Positions 1-6,095 of a stretch of 7,694 nt of DNA are shown piece by piece. The stretch covers positions 1 to 7,694 of the forward strand of contig DAOUSS010000063.1 of assembly GCA_030627085.1 (NCBI GenBank), written 5' to 3'. The position numbers and the translations under genes were made by a program. A model generated the notes under the pieces. It was not told the origin of the DNA. It did no database searches and was given only the letters and a program-made list of their open reading frames with translations. This DNA is from Candidatus Stahliibacteriota bacterium. GTDB lineage: Bacteria > Hydrothermota > UBA3073. Position 1 is the first letter of the stretch, and the number at the start of each line of letters is the position of its first letter.

Positions 1-61
1 AAGTATAAACATATTTTAGATTTTGGCTTTTTGATTTATACCTATCTGTGAAAATCTGCGT

Positions 62-128
62 TTACCCCGTTAAATAGAACTGTCTCAAGAACGCTCTGAT
101 ATTTATCGTTACATTATTTAACGGGGTT
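62..128. repeat. Small inverted-repeat element (MITE/REP-like) flanked by 9-bp direct repeats
   Basis: Bases 64-76 (ACCCCGTTAAATA) are a perfect 13-bp inverted match to 115-127 (TATTTAACGGGGT), separated by 38 bp. The element is bounded on both sides by the same 9-mer, AATCTGCGT, at 53-61 and 129-137. If 62-128 and one 9-mer are removed, the flanks join into one continuous AT-rich phrase. This is the picture expected of a short non-autonomous insertion with a 9-bp target duplication. It contains no open reading frame. It is not an intrinsic terminator, because no T-run follows the right arm. It ends 22 bp upstream of the -35 box of the sprA promoter, so it could also serve as a protein-binding site. 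The mobile origin is inference. Confidence 0.6.
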
Positions 129-145
129 AATCTGCGTCCAATTTT
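129..145 (+). repeat. Short dispersed phrase, copy upstream of sprA
   Basis: The 17-mer AATCTGCGTCCAATTTT is the inverted counterpart of 5837-5853 (AAAATTGGGCGCAGATT), with 16 of 17 positions matching. Its left neighbour at 43-61 is a related phrase ending in the same AATCTGCGT. The two inverted copies lie just outside the two ends of sprA. No coding potential is seen. It appears to be a fragment of an intergenic repeat family. Confidence 0.55.
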
Positions 146-149
146 TTTC

Positions 150-178
150 TTGACATTCATAATAATTTATGATATAAT
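150..178 (+). promoter_or_regulatory. Consensus sigma-70-type promoter for sprA
   Basis: There is an exact TTGACA at 150-155 and an exact TATAAT at 173-178, with the optimal 17-bp spacer. A T-rich tract lies immediately upstream (142-148), as in UP-like promoters. The start of transcription is expected near 185. The nearest downstream gene on this strand is sprA at 595, so the transcript would have a leader of about 410 nt that includes the dispersed repeat. No operator overlapping the core is obvious; the inverted-repeat element ends 22 bp upstream of the -35 box. The match is seen directly; promoter activity and the linkage to sprA are inferred. Confidence 0.8.
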
Positions 179-206
179 TAAAAAAATTCCTTTCATGGTA
201 TAGGTT

Positions 207-380
207 ATAGGGCTTCGCAAACTAAGGGATTCGAAACTGGGTAAACGGTGGGGAAACTCGTAACGAGACTCGGTTGTGGAAGCTTGAAGCTGGGTAAATA
301 CAGTCCGCAGGACCCGTTGCACAGCATCCGTATGGAATGGGGGCGAGTATCGAGCATCAAAAAACGAGCTTCGTTACGAG
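207..380 (+). repeat. Dispersed intergenic repeat, copy 1 (in the sprA leader)
   Basis: This stretch aligns in the same orientation with 7538-7694, starting with ATAGGGCTTC in both and ending with TTACGAG. Identity is roughly three quarters by eye. Shared blocks include TCGAAACTGGGT, TGGAAGCTTGA, AATACAGT and CGAGCATCAAAAAA. Copy 1 has about 16 extra bases near 315-330 and a few more near 337-342. The left half is built from degenerate 7-nt words such as GAAACTG, GAAACTC and GAAGCTT. Bases 257-272 can pair with 365-380 (14 Watson-Crick pairs, one G-U, one mismatch), closing the unit as a long-range stem. A reading frame of about 80 codons on the opposite strand is not kept in copy 2, so it is probably non-coding. 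The true right end is unknown because copy 2 leaves the window. Confidence 0.75.
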
Positions 381-594
381 CCTCGATACCGATAAACGAG
401 AGATATAAGGGATTATGAATTTTGTGAAAGGCATGTTTGGATAACAAAGGAGGTAAACGGGAAGCATTCAGTATGGGCCCATTTTTGAGTGAGTAAGTTT
501 ATCCGATGATATGGAGTATTTGGGAGTTTGTGTAAGAAATCCATATTTTAATTCTGGCTATTCACTCTATTGTTCAGGGCTCTGAGGAGGCAGT
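381..594 (+). other. Rest of the sprA leader; no supported gene
   Basis: I see no conserved gene here. Three minor items are present. A 9-codon frame runs from ATG 415 to TAA 442-444. It is followed at once by AAAGGAGGT (446-454), a perfect Shine-Dalgarno sequence with no start codon at a usable distance; the next ATG is at 473, opening only seven codons. A frame from ATG 511 is in phase with sprA but ends at TGA 583-585, inside the sprA ribosome-binding region. None of these has enough support to call as a gene. A leader-peptide or regulatory role is possible but speculative. Confidence 0.45.
584..590 (+). promoter_or_regulatory. Ribosome-binding site that sets the sprA TTG start
   Basis: GAGGAGG lies four bases before the TTG at 595. 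The spacing is short but workable. In this frame a TGA stop at 583-585 lies directly upstream, and no ATG or GTG occurs in frame before the conserved N-terminal region. That makes the TTG the only reasonable start in this frame unless a sequence error or frameshift is present. Confidence 0.65.
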
Positions 595-3500
595 TTGGTT
601 CCACTAATTCTCTATTCTCTTCTCTCCTTTCTCACCTTAAAAGGAGGGTCTTTCTACTCTACCCGCGTAGATATAGATTGGAATCGGGGATATATTACAT
701 ATATCAATGTAAAAAACGGAGTATTCCTCGATATAGAAGTAATTCCCCTTGAAGACTATATAGATTATTCAATGAGAAGTGTTATAAAATCTATGTGGAA
801 GAATACTCTTCAGGAAGAAATAGCAGAAGGGCAAAGGGGTGGAGAAGGACTCATACCGAATATATACATACCGATAAGATTCCCAAAACCTGTAGCTGGA
901 TTGATTGGCGAGGGAGGAGAACTGAAAATATCAGGCAACGAGAAGATAGAGTTTGGAGGCTCAAATACACAGGAAGTAAATCCTATACAGAGAGAGACAT
1001 ACCAGAGGTCTCTCTTGCCACAACTTGAGATGGAACAGCAATTGCGGGTAAATTTACAGGGGACAATAGGTCAGAAGATACATGTATTCATTGACCACGA
1101 CTCACAACGTGAATTTGACATCAAGAACACCATAAGACTCCAGTATAAAGGTGATGAGGATGAGGTAATAAAGGAGATAAATGCAGGTAATACAGATATC
1201 TCCTTGCCTGCCAGTATCATAGGAGCTCCCACGGCACATAAAGGTCTCTTTGGAATGAAGATTCTTGCAGAGCTTGGTCCGTTTGATATCACCGCTATAG
1301 CAAGCAAAGAGGAGAGTGATGTTCTCCAGAAGAATTTTGTAGGTGGAGCCATAGAAGATTCTGTAAAACTATGGGATACGGACTTTATAAAGAATAGGTT
1401 CTTCAGTTTGGGCAATATTATTGCAGAGAGTGATTCTATTATAGAGATGAGATTGTATGCCTCGGCGCTTGAAAGTGAGGAAGGAGTCCGTCGAGGAAAG
1501 GCGGCAGACTATAACATAGAAACCGGGAATCCTGACAGTGTATCTGCTTTTTTTAAACTGTTAGAGCAAGGTGATAATAAGGACTTTGTATTAAATAGAA
1601 GTGATCGGATAGTAGACTTAAGGAGAAACTTTGATTATAGAACAATTGGTTTTATCCTTGTATATAAGACTGCAACTGGGACTATAGATACGGTAGGAAA
1701 CGACTTATCCTCTCCTATGATACTCAAGATGCTTAAGAGGACAAAGAATGACAAACATCCACAGTATGCCTCATGGAACTACGAATTAAAAAATATATAC
1801 GCACTTCCAGGAGCAAATGTTACACCTGAATCTTTTGAAATGAAGATATTCAAGGATAAGAAAGGAGCAGGAGAGAATGAGGAACTTGTTTCCGGAGACA
1901 CGACATTTCTTAGATATCTGGGTATGGCAAAGGCTGACGGTACTATAGATAGAAAATTTATAGATTTCAACCTGGGAATAGTAATATTCCCGTTCGAGAG
2001 ACCGTTTATGGAACTTCCAGATCCAGATTCAATATACGATATTCCAAATCTGGCTGCAAACATTGGAAGGAAATACTATATATGGATGAGATATAAGGGA
2101 ATCCAGAAGAGATATTCACTCGGGCTCAACACACTTGAGGGCAGCGAGAGGGTTACTATGGACGGTGAGGAGTTAAAAAGAGGTGTCCATTATGATGTAA
2201 ACTATGATATTGGTGAGCTTACCTTTAGAGAGGGCGTAATAAGAGATCCAAATGCCAGAATCGTTATTGATTATCAGCATTTGCCATTTATGCAGGTTGC
2301 GTCAAAGAATCTACTCGGGGCAAGGGTAAATTATGATGGGGGAAGCAATCTAAAATTCGGCTCTACGCTTATATATCACTCATCGTCTTCTTTTGACAAG
2401 AGGCCAAAACTTGGAAGTGAACCTACCCAGATATTACTTGGTGAGATAGATGGCAGATATTCAATAACTCCCTCTATATTTACTCATCTTGTCAATCTTA
2501 TCCCGTTTGTGAAGACTGATGTTCCTTCGTCGTTTGATGTAAAGTTTGATATGGGTTTTTCTGCTCCCAATCCGAATACCAGGGATAAGGTATACATTGA
2601 TGATATGGAAGGAACGAGAACATCCACATCGCTTGGCATAGGCAGAGGGAACTGGTCTTACGGCAGTCAACCGTCCAGTATGAGCTTGGATGATTTTGAA
2701 CCACTGATATGGTATAATCCGAGGGATGGGATAAGAAGAGGAGAGATATTTACATCCTTACCCGACTATAGAAAAAATGAAAAACAGAGCATACTGCGAA
2801 TTGAGTGCGAAGATAAGTGGGGAAGTCTGCTCACTCTCATATCTCGAGATGGCGCGGATTTTGAGAAATCCGAATTTCTGGAGGTATGGGCAAGAGGAGA
2901 TGGAATAATACATATAGATATTGGTTCAAATATACCAGAAGAGGCGTTGTATAAGGATAAGTGGGGCGAGATAAAGAGAAACGAAACAGATATTCCTCGT
3001 ACAGAGGATAAAAACGGCAACGGGAAACTTGATATTGGACTGGAGGAAGACACTGGACTTGACGGAGTTATGGGTGAGGACGAAAAAGATATACCCGGTG
3101 ACGATGGAAATGATGATTATCATTACTCCATTAACGACCCTGATAATTACTCAAGTGTAAATGGAACAGAAGGGAATGGACGTTTTGATATGGAAGATCT
3201 TGATAGTGATGGTTCGCTGAACAGAAAGAATGACTATTTCTCCTTTACAATAGATCTCTCATCGGATAAGTACTGTGTTCAGGAAGGGGAAAACAAATGG
3301 AGACTCTATCGCATTCCTTTACAAGGAGCAGAAGAAACAGGCAACCCAAGATGGTCATTTATAAGATACGCAAGGTTATGGGTAGAGGAACCTGATACTA
3401 TAGATATTGCTACTATGGAAGTCGTTGGCAATAGATGGGAAAAGAGGGGAGAGATCGAACTCTCACTCAGAGACAATCAGGAAAATACTGGAGTGCCTCC

Positions 3501-5838
3501 ATATGACCCTCCATATGAACCAGAGAGAGATCCATATGGTAGAGAGGAAAGAGAGAGTTCCATCTCAATGATATTTCATGATGGAGGAGGGGGTTCTGCA
3601 TATATTGTGTATGGAACTGCAAAAAAGTTTATTCAGTACAATACCCTTGCATTATACTTAAAAGGAGTAGACCTAACGGGCGAAGGGAAGTTTTTTATCC
3701 GTGTGGGAGGTGATACATTGAATTACTATGAATACAGGGTGAGTATACCAAGCAATAATTGGAGGGATATAAAGATACCGCTGGATTCACTAACGCATTT
3801 AAAAAGAGAAAGAGATACCTTGCCACAGGATTCCTTGTTTGGGCATAGCCTGTATGGAGAAGACAGTTGTTTTGTCTTGGGTAATCCATCCCTCACCAAT
3901 ATAAAAATGGTAGAAATAGGTGTTATACCGAATGCAGGAGTAGATGGAGAGATCTGGGTAGATGATATAAGATTGCTGGATGTGAAGAAGAATATCGGAC
4001 TTGCAGCGAGCGGAAGTACCTCCCTCAAGTTTGCAGATTTTATGAATATGAGCCTTGCATACAGCAGACAGGACCCATATTTTAGAAAATTTGGGCAGGA
4101 GATGGTTCCTCAAGGAGGCCTGTCAAATTCCTATAATGCCACTTTCAATCTGGGATTGGGGAAGTTTTTTCCATCATCGTGGGGCATTGCAATCCCGGTG
4201 AGTGGAGGTATGAACAACACGACCGTCCTACCAATGTACCCTACAAATTCGGATGTTGTGCTTTCAAATGAGGAAAGCGAAAAAGAAAAAACAGTTACAA
4301 TACCGAGGAATGTAAAGATTTCATTCTCAAAATCAAAATCTAAAAACAAGTTTCTTGCTTATACACTTGACAACATTACTGCAAATGCGGCTTACAGGGA
4401 AAAGTTTGTTTCTGGTCCTGCTACGATAGATTCTACGAAAAATATAAATCTTTCAGCAGGGTATGAATGTAGCCCTAAACTTGACAAGCTGAAATTGTTT
4501 GGGATGGACATAAAATATTATCCCAATAACTTCCGTATAGGTTCTACTTATTCACAGGCAGAGACCAGACGATATAAGGTTTTAAAGGATTCAGTTGTGC
4601 TTATGGAGAGTCCTAATCCTGTCATTCGTACGGACCAGGCAAGCATATCATATTCTCCTGTAAATGCCATTACAACCACTTATAGCATTAAATCCTCAAA
4701 TGATATCAATTTTTCAAGGGAAATCTCAAGGAATGAAAATCTTGCCTTCAGTTTTTCTCCGCATATATTGGATTTTACTACTCAAAAATTCTCATATACT
4801 ACGAGATACAATGAGAATAACAGCATAGAGAAGGTTGAGATAATAGATGGAGATAGTATACCTGTAAGAGATGCAATAAACACAAACGCTATTGATATAG
4901 ACTTGGCGATCAACCTGCAACAGATAGGTAATAAAATTAGATTTCTACAGGGGCTTACAAAACTTTTCACAAATCCGAATTTTTCTTACTCATTATCACG
5001 CTCCGCTGGTTTGTACTCCCTTCTTGGAAGGCCAAAGAGAGAATTTATATTTGGTTTTTCCCCTGAAGCAGAGGTTAATAAAATTATAAATGCGAAAGAC
5101 AGCGAGAAAATGAGCAGAGATATGTCAATATCATCAGGATTTAAGTGGAAAATAATAAACCTCTCTTACGCCTACCGTGCGAGCGAAACTTGGGGTGGTA
5201 GCATAGACAACAAGCGATGGAGTACGAGTAGAACCTTTCCCGATGTTCGATTTAGTCTTTCTTCTATTGAAAAATTCTGGAAACTCAAAAATATTTTCTC
5301 AAGTATAAGTCTCTCATCGAATTTAAGGATATACGAGACCCGAGATGGCTATGAGATCAATGAGCCCAGTGGAGAGACCCGGGATGTTTCGTTAGGTCCA
5401 TCTCTAAATCTACAATGGAAATCAGGAATTTCTTCAAGAATTACCTCCTCTTTCTCGAGCAGATATACCAAGACACACACAGGTGGTAATATGTTTTTCG
5501 AAAAGGAAGAACAGCATTTTGAAATCGGAGCATCCAATGGTTATGCATTCAGCGCTCCAACAGGAATAAAAATTCCCTTCCTGAGTAAGGTAAGATTTTC
5601 TGGTAACCTCAATACAAATCTCGATGTAAATTATTCCTGGGATGGAGGACAAGATATTACCAAGAATAGTAAGAGCAAGGACAGGTATAGATTCACAATA
5701 ACGCCAGGGGTAAGCTATAACTTTGCATCCAATATCACAGGTGGTGCAAGAATAGATTTCAGGGAAGATAACGACCGTATGTCACGTATGCATACAAGAA
5801 CTGCGGGAGTAAGCGTCTGGGCAGATTTTAGATTCTAA
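595..5838 (+). CDS. sprA: SprA/Sov-family outer-membrane protein (type IX secretion translocon homologue), compact form
   Basis: In Bacteroidota, SprA/Sov is the very large outer-membrane beta-barrel through which type IX cargo leaves the periplasm. This 1747-residue protein shows the family's landmarks in order. A short hydrophobic N-terminus (residues 3-15) is a weak signal peptide. A GEGGELKISG-type segment lies at about 83-122. The hallmark SprA_N-like block lies at about 141-228 (EMEQQLRVNLQG, DEDEVIKEINAGN, then LFGMK). A GEELKRGVHYDVNY module lies at about 518-545. YIDDMEGTRTS lies near 667, an Asp/Gly-rich stretch at about 800-880 with DKNGNGKLD, and EIWVDDIRLLD near 1119. The C-terminal third has alternating beta-strand character and ends in Phe (WADFRF), as expected for assembly by the BAM machinery. 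It is shorter than Bacteroidota SprA (about 2400 residues, from memory). No other type IX gene is in the window, so secretion function here is inferred. The start is TTG with GAGGAGG upstream. Confidence 0.92.
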   Translation: MVPLILYSLLSFLTLKGGSFYSTRVDIDWNRGYITYINVKNGVFLDIEVIPLEDYIDYSMRSVIKSMWKNTLQEEIAEGQRGGEGLIPNIYIPIRFPKPVAGLIGEGGELKISGNEKIEFGGSNTQEVNPIQRETYQRSLLPQLEMEQQLRVNLQGTIGQKIHVFIDHDSQREFDIKNTIRLQYKGDEDEVIKEINAGNTDISLPASIIGAPTAHKGLFGMKILAELGPFDITAIASKEESDVLQKNFVGGAIEDSVKLWDTDFIKNRFFSLGNIIAESDSIIEMRLYASALESEEGVRRGKAADYNIETGNPDSVSAFFKLLEQGDNKDFVLNRSDRIVDLRRNFDYRTIGFILVYKTATGTIDTVGNDLSSPMILKMLKRTKNDKHPQYASWNYELKNIYALPGANVTPESFEMKIFKDKKGAGENEELVSGDTTFLRYLGMAKADGTIDRKFIDFNLGIVIFPFERPFMELPDPDSIYDIPNLAANIGRKYYIWMRYKGIQKRYSLGLNTLEGSERVTMDGEELKRGVHYDVNYDIGELTFREGVIRDPNARIVIDYQHLPFMQVASKNLLGARVNYDGGSNLKFGSTLIYHSSSSFDKRPKLGSEPTQILLGEIDGRYSITPSIFTHLVNLIPFVKTDVPSSFDVKFDMGFSAPNPNTRDKVYIDDMEGTRTSTSLGIGRGNWSYGSQPSSMSLDDFEPLIWYNPRDGIRRGEIFTSLPDYRKNEKQSILRIECEDKWGSLLTLISRDGADFEKSEFLEVWARGDGIIHIDIGSNIPEEALYKDKWGEIKRNETDIPRTEDKNGNGKLDIGLEEDTGLDGVMGEDEKDIPGDDGNDDYHYSINDPDNYSSVNGTEGNGRFDMEDLDSDGSLNRKNDYFSFTIDLSSDKYCVQEGENKWRLYRIPLQGAEETGNPRWSFIRYARLWVEEPDTIDIATMEVVGNRWEKRGEIELSLRDNQENTGVPPYDPPYEPERDPYGREERESSISMIFHDGGGGSAYIVYGTAKKFIQYNTLALYLKGVDLTGEGKFFIRVGGDTLNYYEYRVSIPSNNWRDIKIPLDSLTHLKRERDTLPQDSLFGHSLYGEDSCFVLGNPSLTNIKMVEIGVIPNAGVDGEIWVDDIRLLDVKKNIGLAASGSTSLKFADFMNMSLAYSRQDPYFRKFGQEMVPQGGLSNSYNATFNLGLGKFFPSSWGIAIPVSGGMNNTTVLPMYPTNSDVVLSNEESEKEKTVTIPRNVKISFSKSKSKNKFLAYTLDNITANAAYREKFVSGPATIDSTKNINLSAGYECSPKLDKLKLFGMDIKYYPNNFRIGSTYSQAETRRYKVLKDSVVLMESPNPVIRTDQASISYSPVNAITTTYSIKSSNDINFSREISRNENLAFSFSPHILDFTTQKFSYTTRYNENNSIEKVEIIDGDSIPVRDAINTNAIDIDLAINLQQIGNKIRFLQGLTKLFTNPNFSYSLSRSAGLYSLLGRPKREFIFGFSPEAEVNKIINAKDSEKMSRDMSISSGFKWKIINLSYAYRASETWGGSIDNKRWSTSRTFPDVRFSLSSIEKFWKLKNIFSSISLSSNLRIYETRDGYEINEPSGETRDVSLGPSLNLQWKSGISSRITSSFSSRYTKTHTGGNMFFEKEEQHFEIGASNGYAFSAPTGIKIPFLSKVRFSGNLNTNLDVNYSWDGGQDITKNSKSKDRYRFTITPGVSYNFASNITGGARIDFREDNDRMSRMHTRTAGVSVWADFRF

Positions 5839-5853
5839 AATTGGGCGCAGATT
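5837..5853 (-). repeat. Short dispersed phrase, inverted copy overlapping the sprA stop
   Basis: AAAATTGGGCGCAGATT is the reverse complement of 129-145 with one mismatch. It begins inside the sprA stop codon (TAA, 5836-5838), so the end of the gene abuts the repeat. A 7-bp palindrome (TTTTAGA at 5826-5832, TCTAAAA at 5834-5840) overlaps the same place. It has only one base between its arms and no T-run after it, so I do not call it a terminator. Confidence 0.5.
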
Positions 5854-5860
5854 AGATAGA

Positions 5861-5930
5861 TTTCAGATTGTAGTATTTTTTACCACAAAGGACACAAAGA
5901 GCACAAAGATCTTAGGTTTTAGATTGTAGT
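5861..5930 (+). repeat. Pair of 14-bp direct repeats (AGATTGTAGT core)
   Basis: TTTCAGATTGTAGT at 5861-5874 recurs as TTTTAGATTGTAGT at 5917-5930 (13 of 14 identical), 56 bp apart. The triple 9-bp repeat lies between them. The arrangement could be a target duplication around an inserted repeat or simply a local duplication; the sequence does not decide between these. Confidence 0.5.
5884..5910 (+). repeat. Tandem 9-bp repeat, three units (CACAAAGRN)
   Basis: Three consecutive 9-mers, CACAAAGGA, CACAAAGAG and CACAAAGAT, share the first seven bases. They lie between the two AGATTGTAGT copies. I recall similar ACAAAG/ACAGAG phrases in intergenic DNA of several uncultivated phyla, but cannot check this here. 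No coding or promoter role is evident. Confidence 0.6.
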
Positions 5931-5931
5931 C

Positions 5932-5961
5932 TTGTCGCGACTAGAAAGTCGCTCCCATAAT
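5932..5961 (+). promoter_or_regulatory. Weak candidate promoter for proS
   Basis: TTGTCG (5932-5937; four of six consensus positions) and CATAAT (5956-5961; five of six) are 18 bp apart, with a small palindrome in the spacer. This is the best pair I could find between sprA and proS. It is far weaker than the promoter at 150-178. proS may instead be read from the sprA transcript. Confidence 0.25.
5937..5952. repeat. Small palindrome (REP-like hairpin)
   Basis: GCGACT at 5937-5942 and AGTCGC at 5947-5952 form a perfect 6-bp stem around the four-base loop AGAA. No T-run follows, so it is not an intrinsic terminator. It fits a short REP-type intergenic palindrome. Confidence 0.5.
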
Positions 5962-5981
5962 GACCATTTACAATTGACGAT

Positions 5982-6077
5982 TGACCCAATGACTCTATGA
6001 CCCTACGACTCAATGACTTAATTACCAAATGACCCAATGACCCGATGACTCAACGACCCGATAGCCTAATAACTATT
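5982..6077 (+). repeat. Tandem array of 12 octamers, consensus TGACYCAA, in the proS leader
   Basis: From 5982 the sequence divides without gaps into twelve 8-base units: TGACCCAA, TGACTCTA, TGACCCTA, CGACTCAA, TGACTTAA, TTACCAAA, TGACCCAA, TGACCCGA, TGACTCAA, CGACCCGA, TAGCCTAA and TAACTATT. The last two are the most worn. The repeat phase holds across 96 bp despite base changes. Because 8 is not a multiple of 3, TGA or TAA/TAG stops fall in all three forward frames, so the array is not coding. It ends 18 bases before the proS start codon, just upstream of its ribosome-binding site, and would lie in the 5' leader of any transcript reaching proS. Confidence 0.8.
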
Positions 6078-6084
6078 TTCAACT

Positions 6085-6089
6085 AGGAG
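6085..6089 (+). promoter_or_regulatory. Ribosome-binding site of proS
   Basis: AGGAG with six bases to the ATG at 6096 is a standard site. It supports this start, which also gives the N-terminus expected for the family. Confidence 0.8.
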
Positions 6090-6095
6090 TATCTT

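Noticed and set aside
359..385. Possible terminator on the - strand (imperfect hairpin then T6) within repeat copy 1
   Set aside because: The stem is only 4+3 bp with an internal loop, and there is no gene on that strand for it to end. The stem is weaker in copy 2.
205..447. 80-codon reading frame on the - strand across repeat copy 1
   Set aside because: It falls on the repeat, and the frame is broken by a one-base indel at the A-run when compared with copy 2. There is no recognisable domain.
511..585. Short frame from ATG 511, in phase with sprA and ending at TGA 583-585
   Set aside because: It has no ribosome-binding site and is stopped before sprA. Nothing supports stop read-through, and the peptide is not signal-like.
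638..647. Second Shine-Dalgarno-like run inside the sprA 5' end (AAAAGGAGGG)
   Set aside because: No ATG, GTG or TTG follows in the sprA frame at a usable distance, so it does not offer an alternative start.
570..752. 60-codon + strand frame overlapping the sprA start
   Set aside because: Its downstream part is a shadow of sprA, whose own frame carries the conserved family motifs. Only the first few codons matter, as a possible frameshift source.
3499..3540. Three CCATATG words in sprA considered as a DNA repeat
   Set aside because: They encode a Pro/Tyr-rich segment (PPYDPPYEPERDPYG) at a place where SprA proteins commonly have a proline-rich linker, so protein constraint explains them.
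5826..5840. Palindrome at the end of sprA considered as a terminator
   Set aside because: It is AT-rich, with one base between the arms and no T-run after it, so it cannot act as a standard intrinsic terminator.
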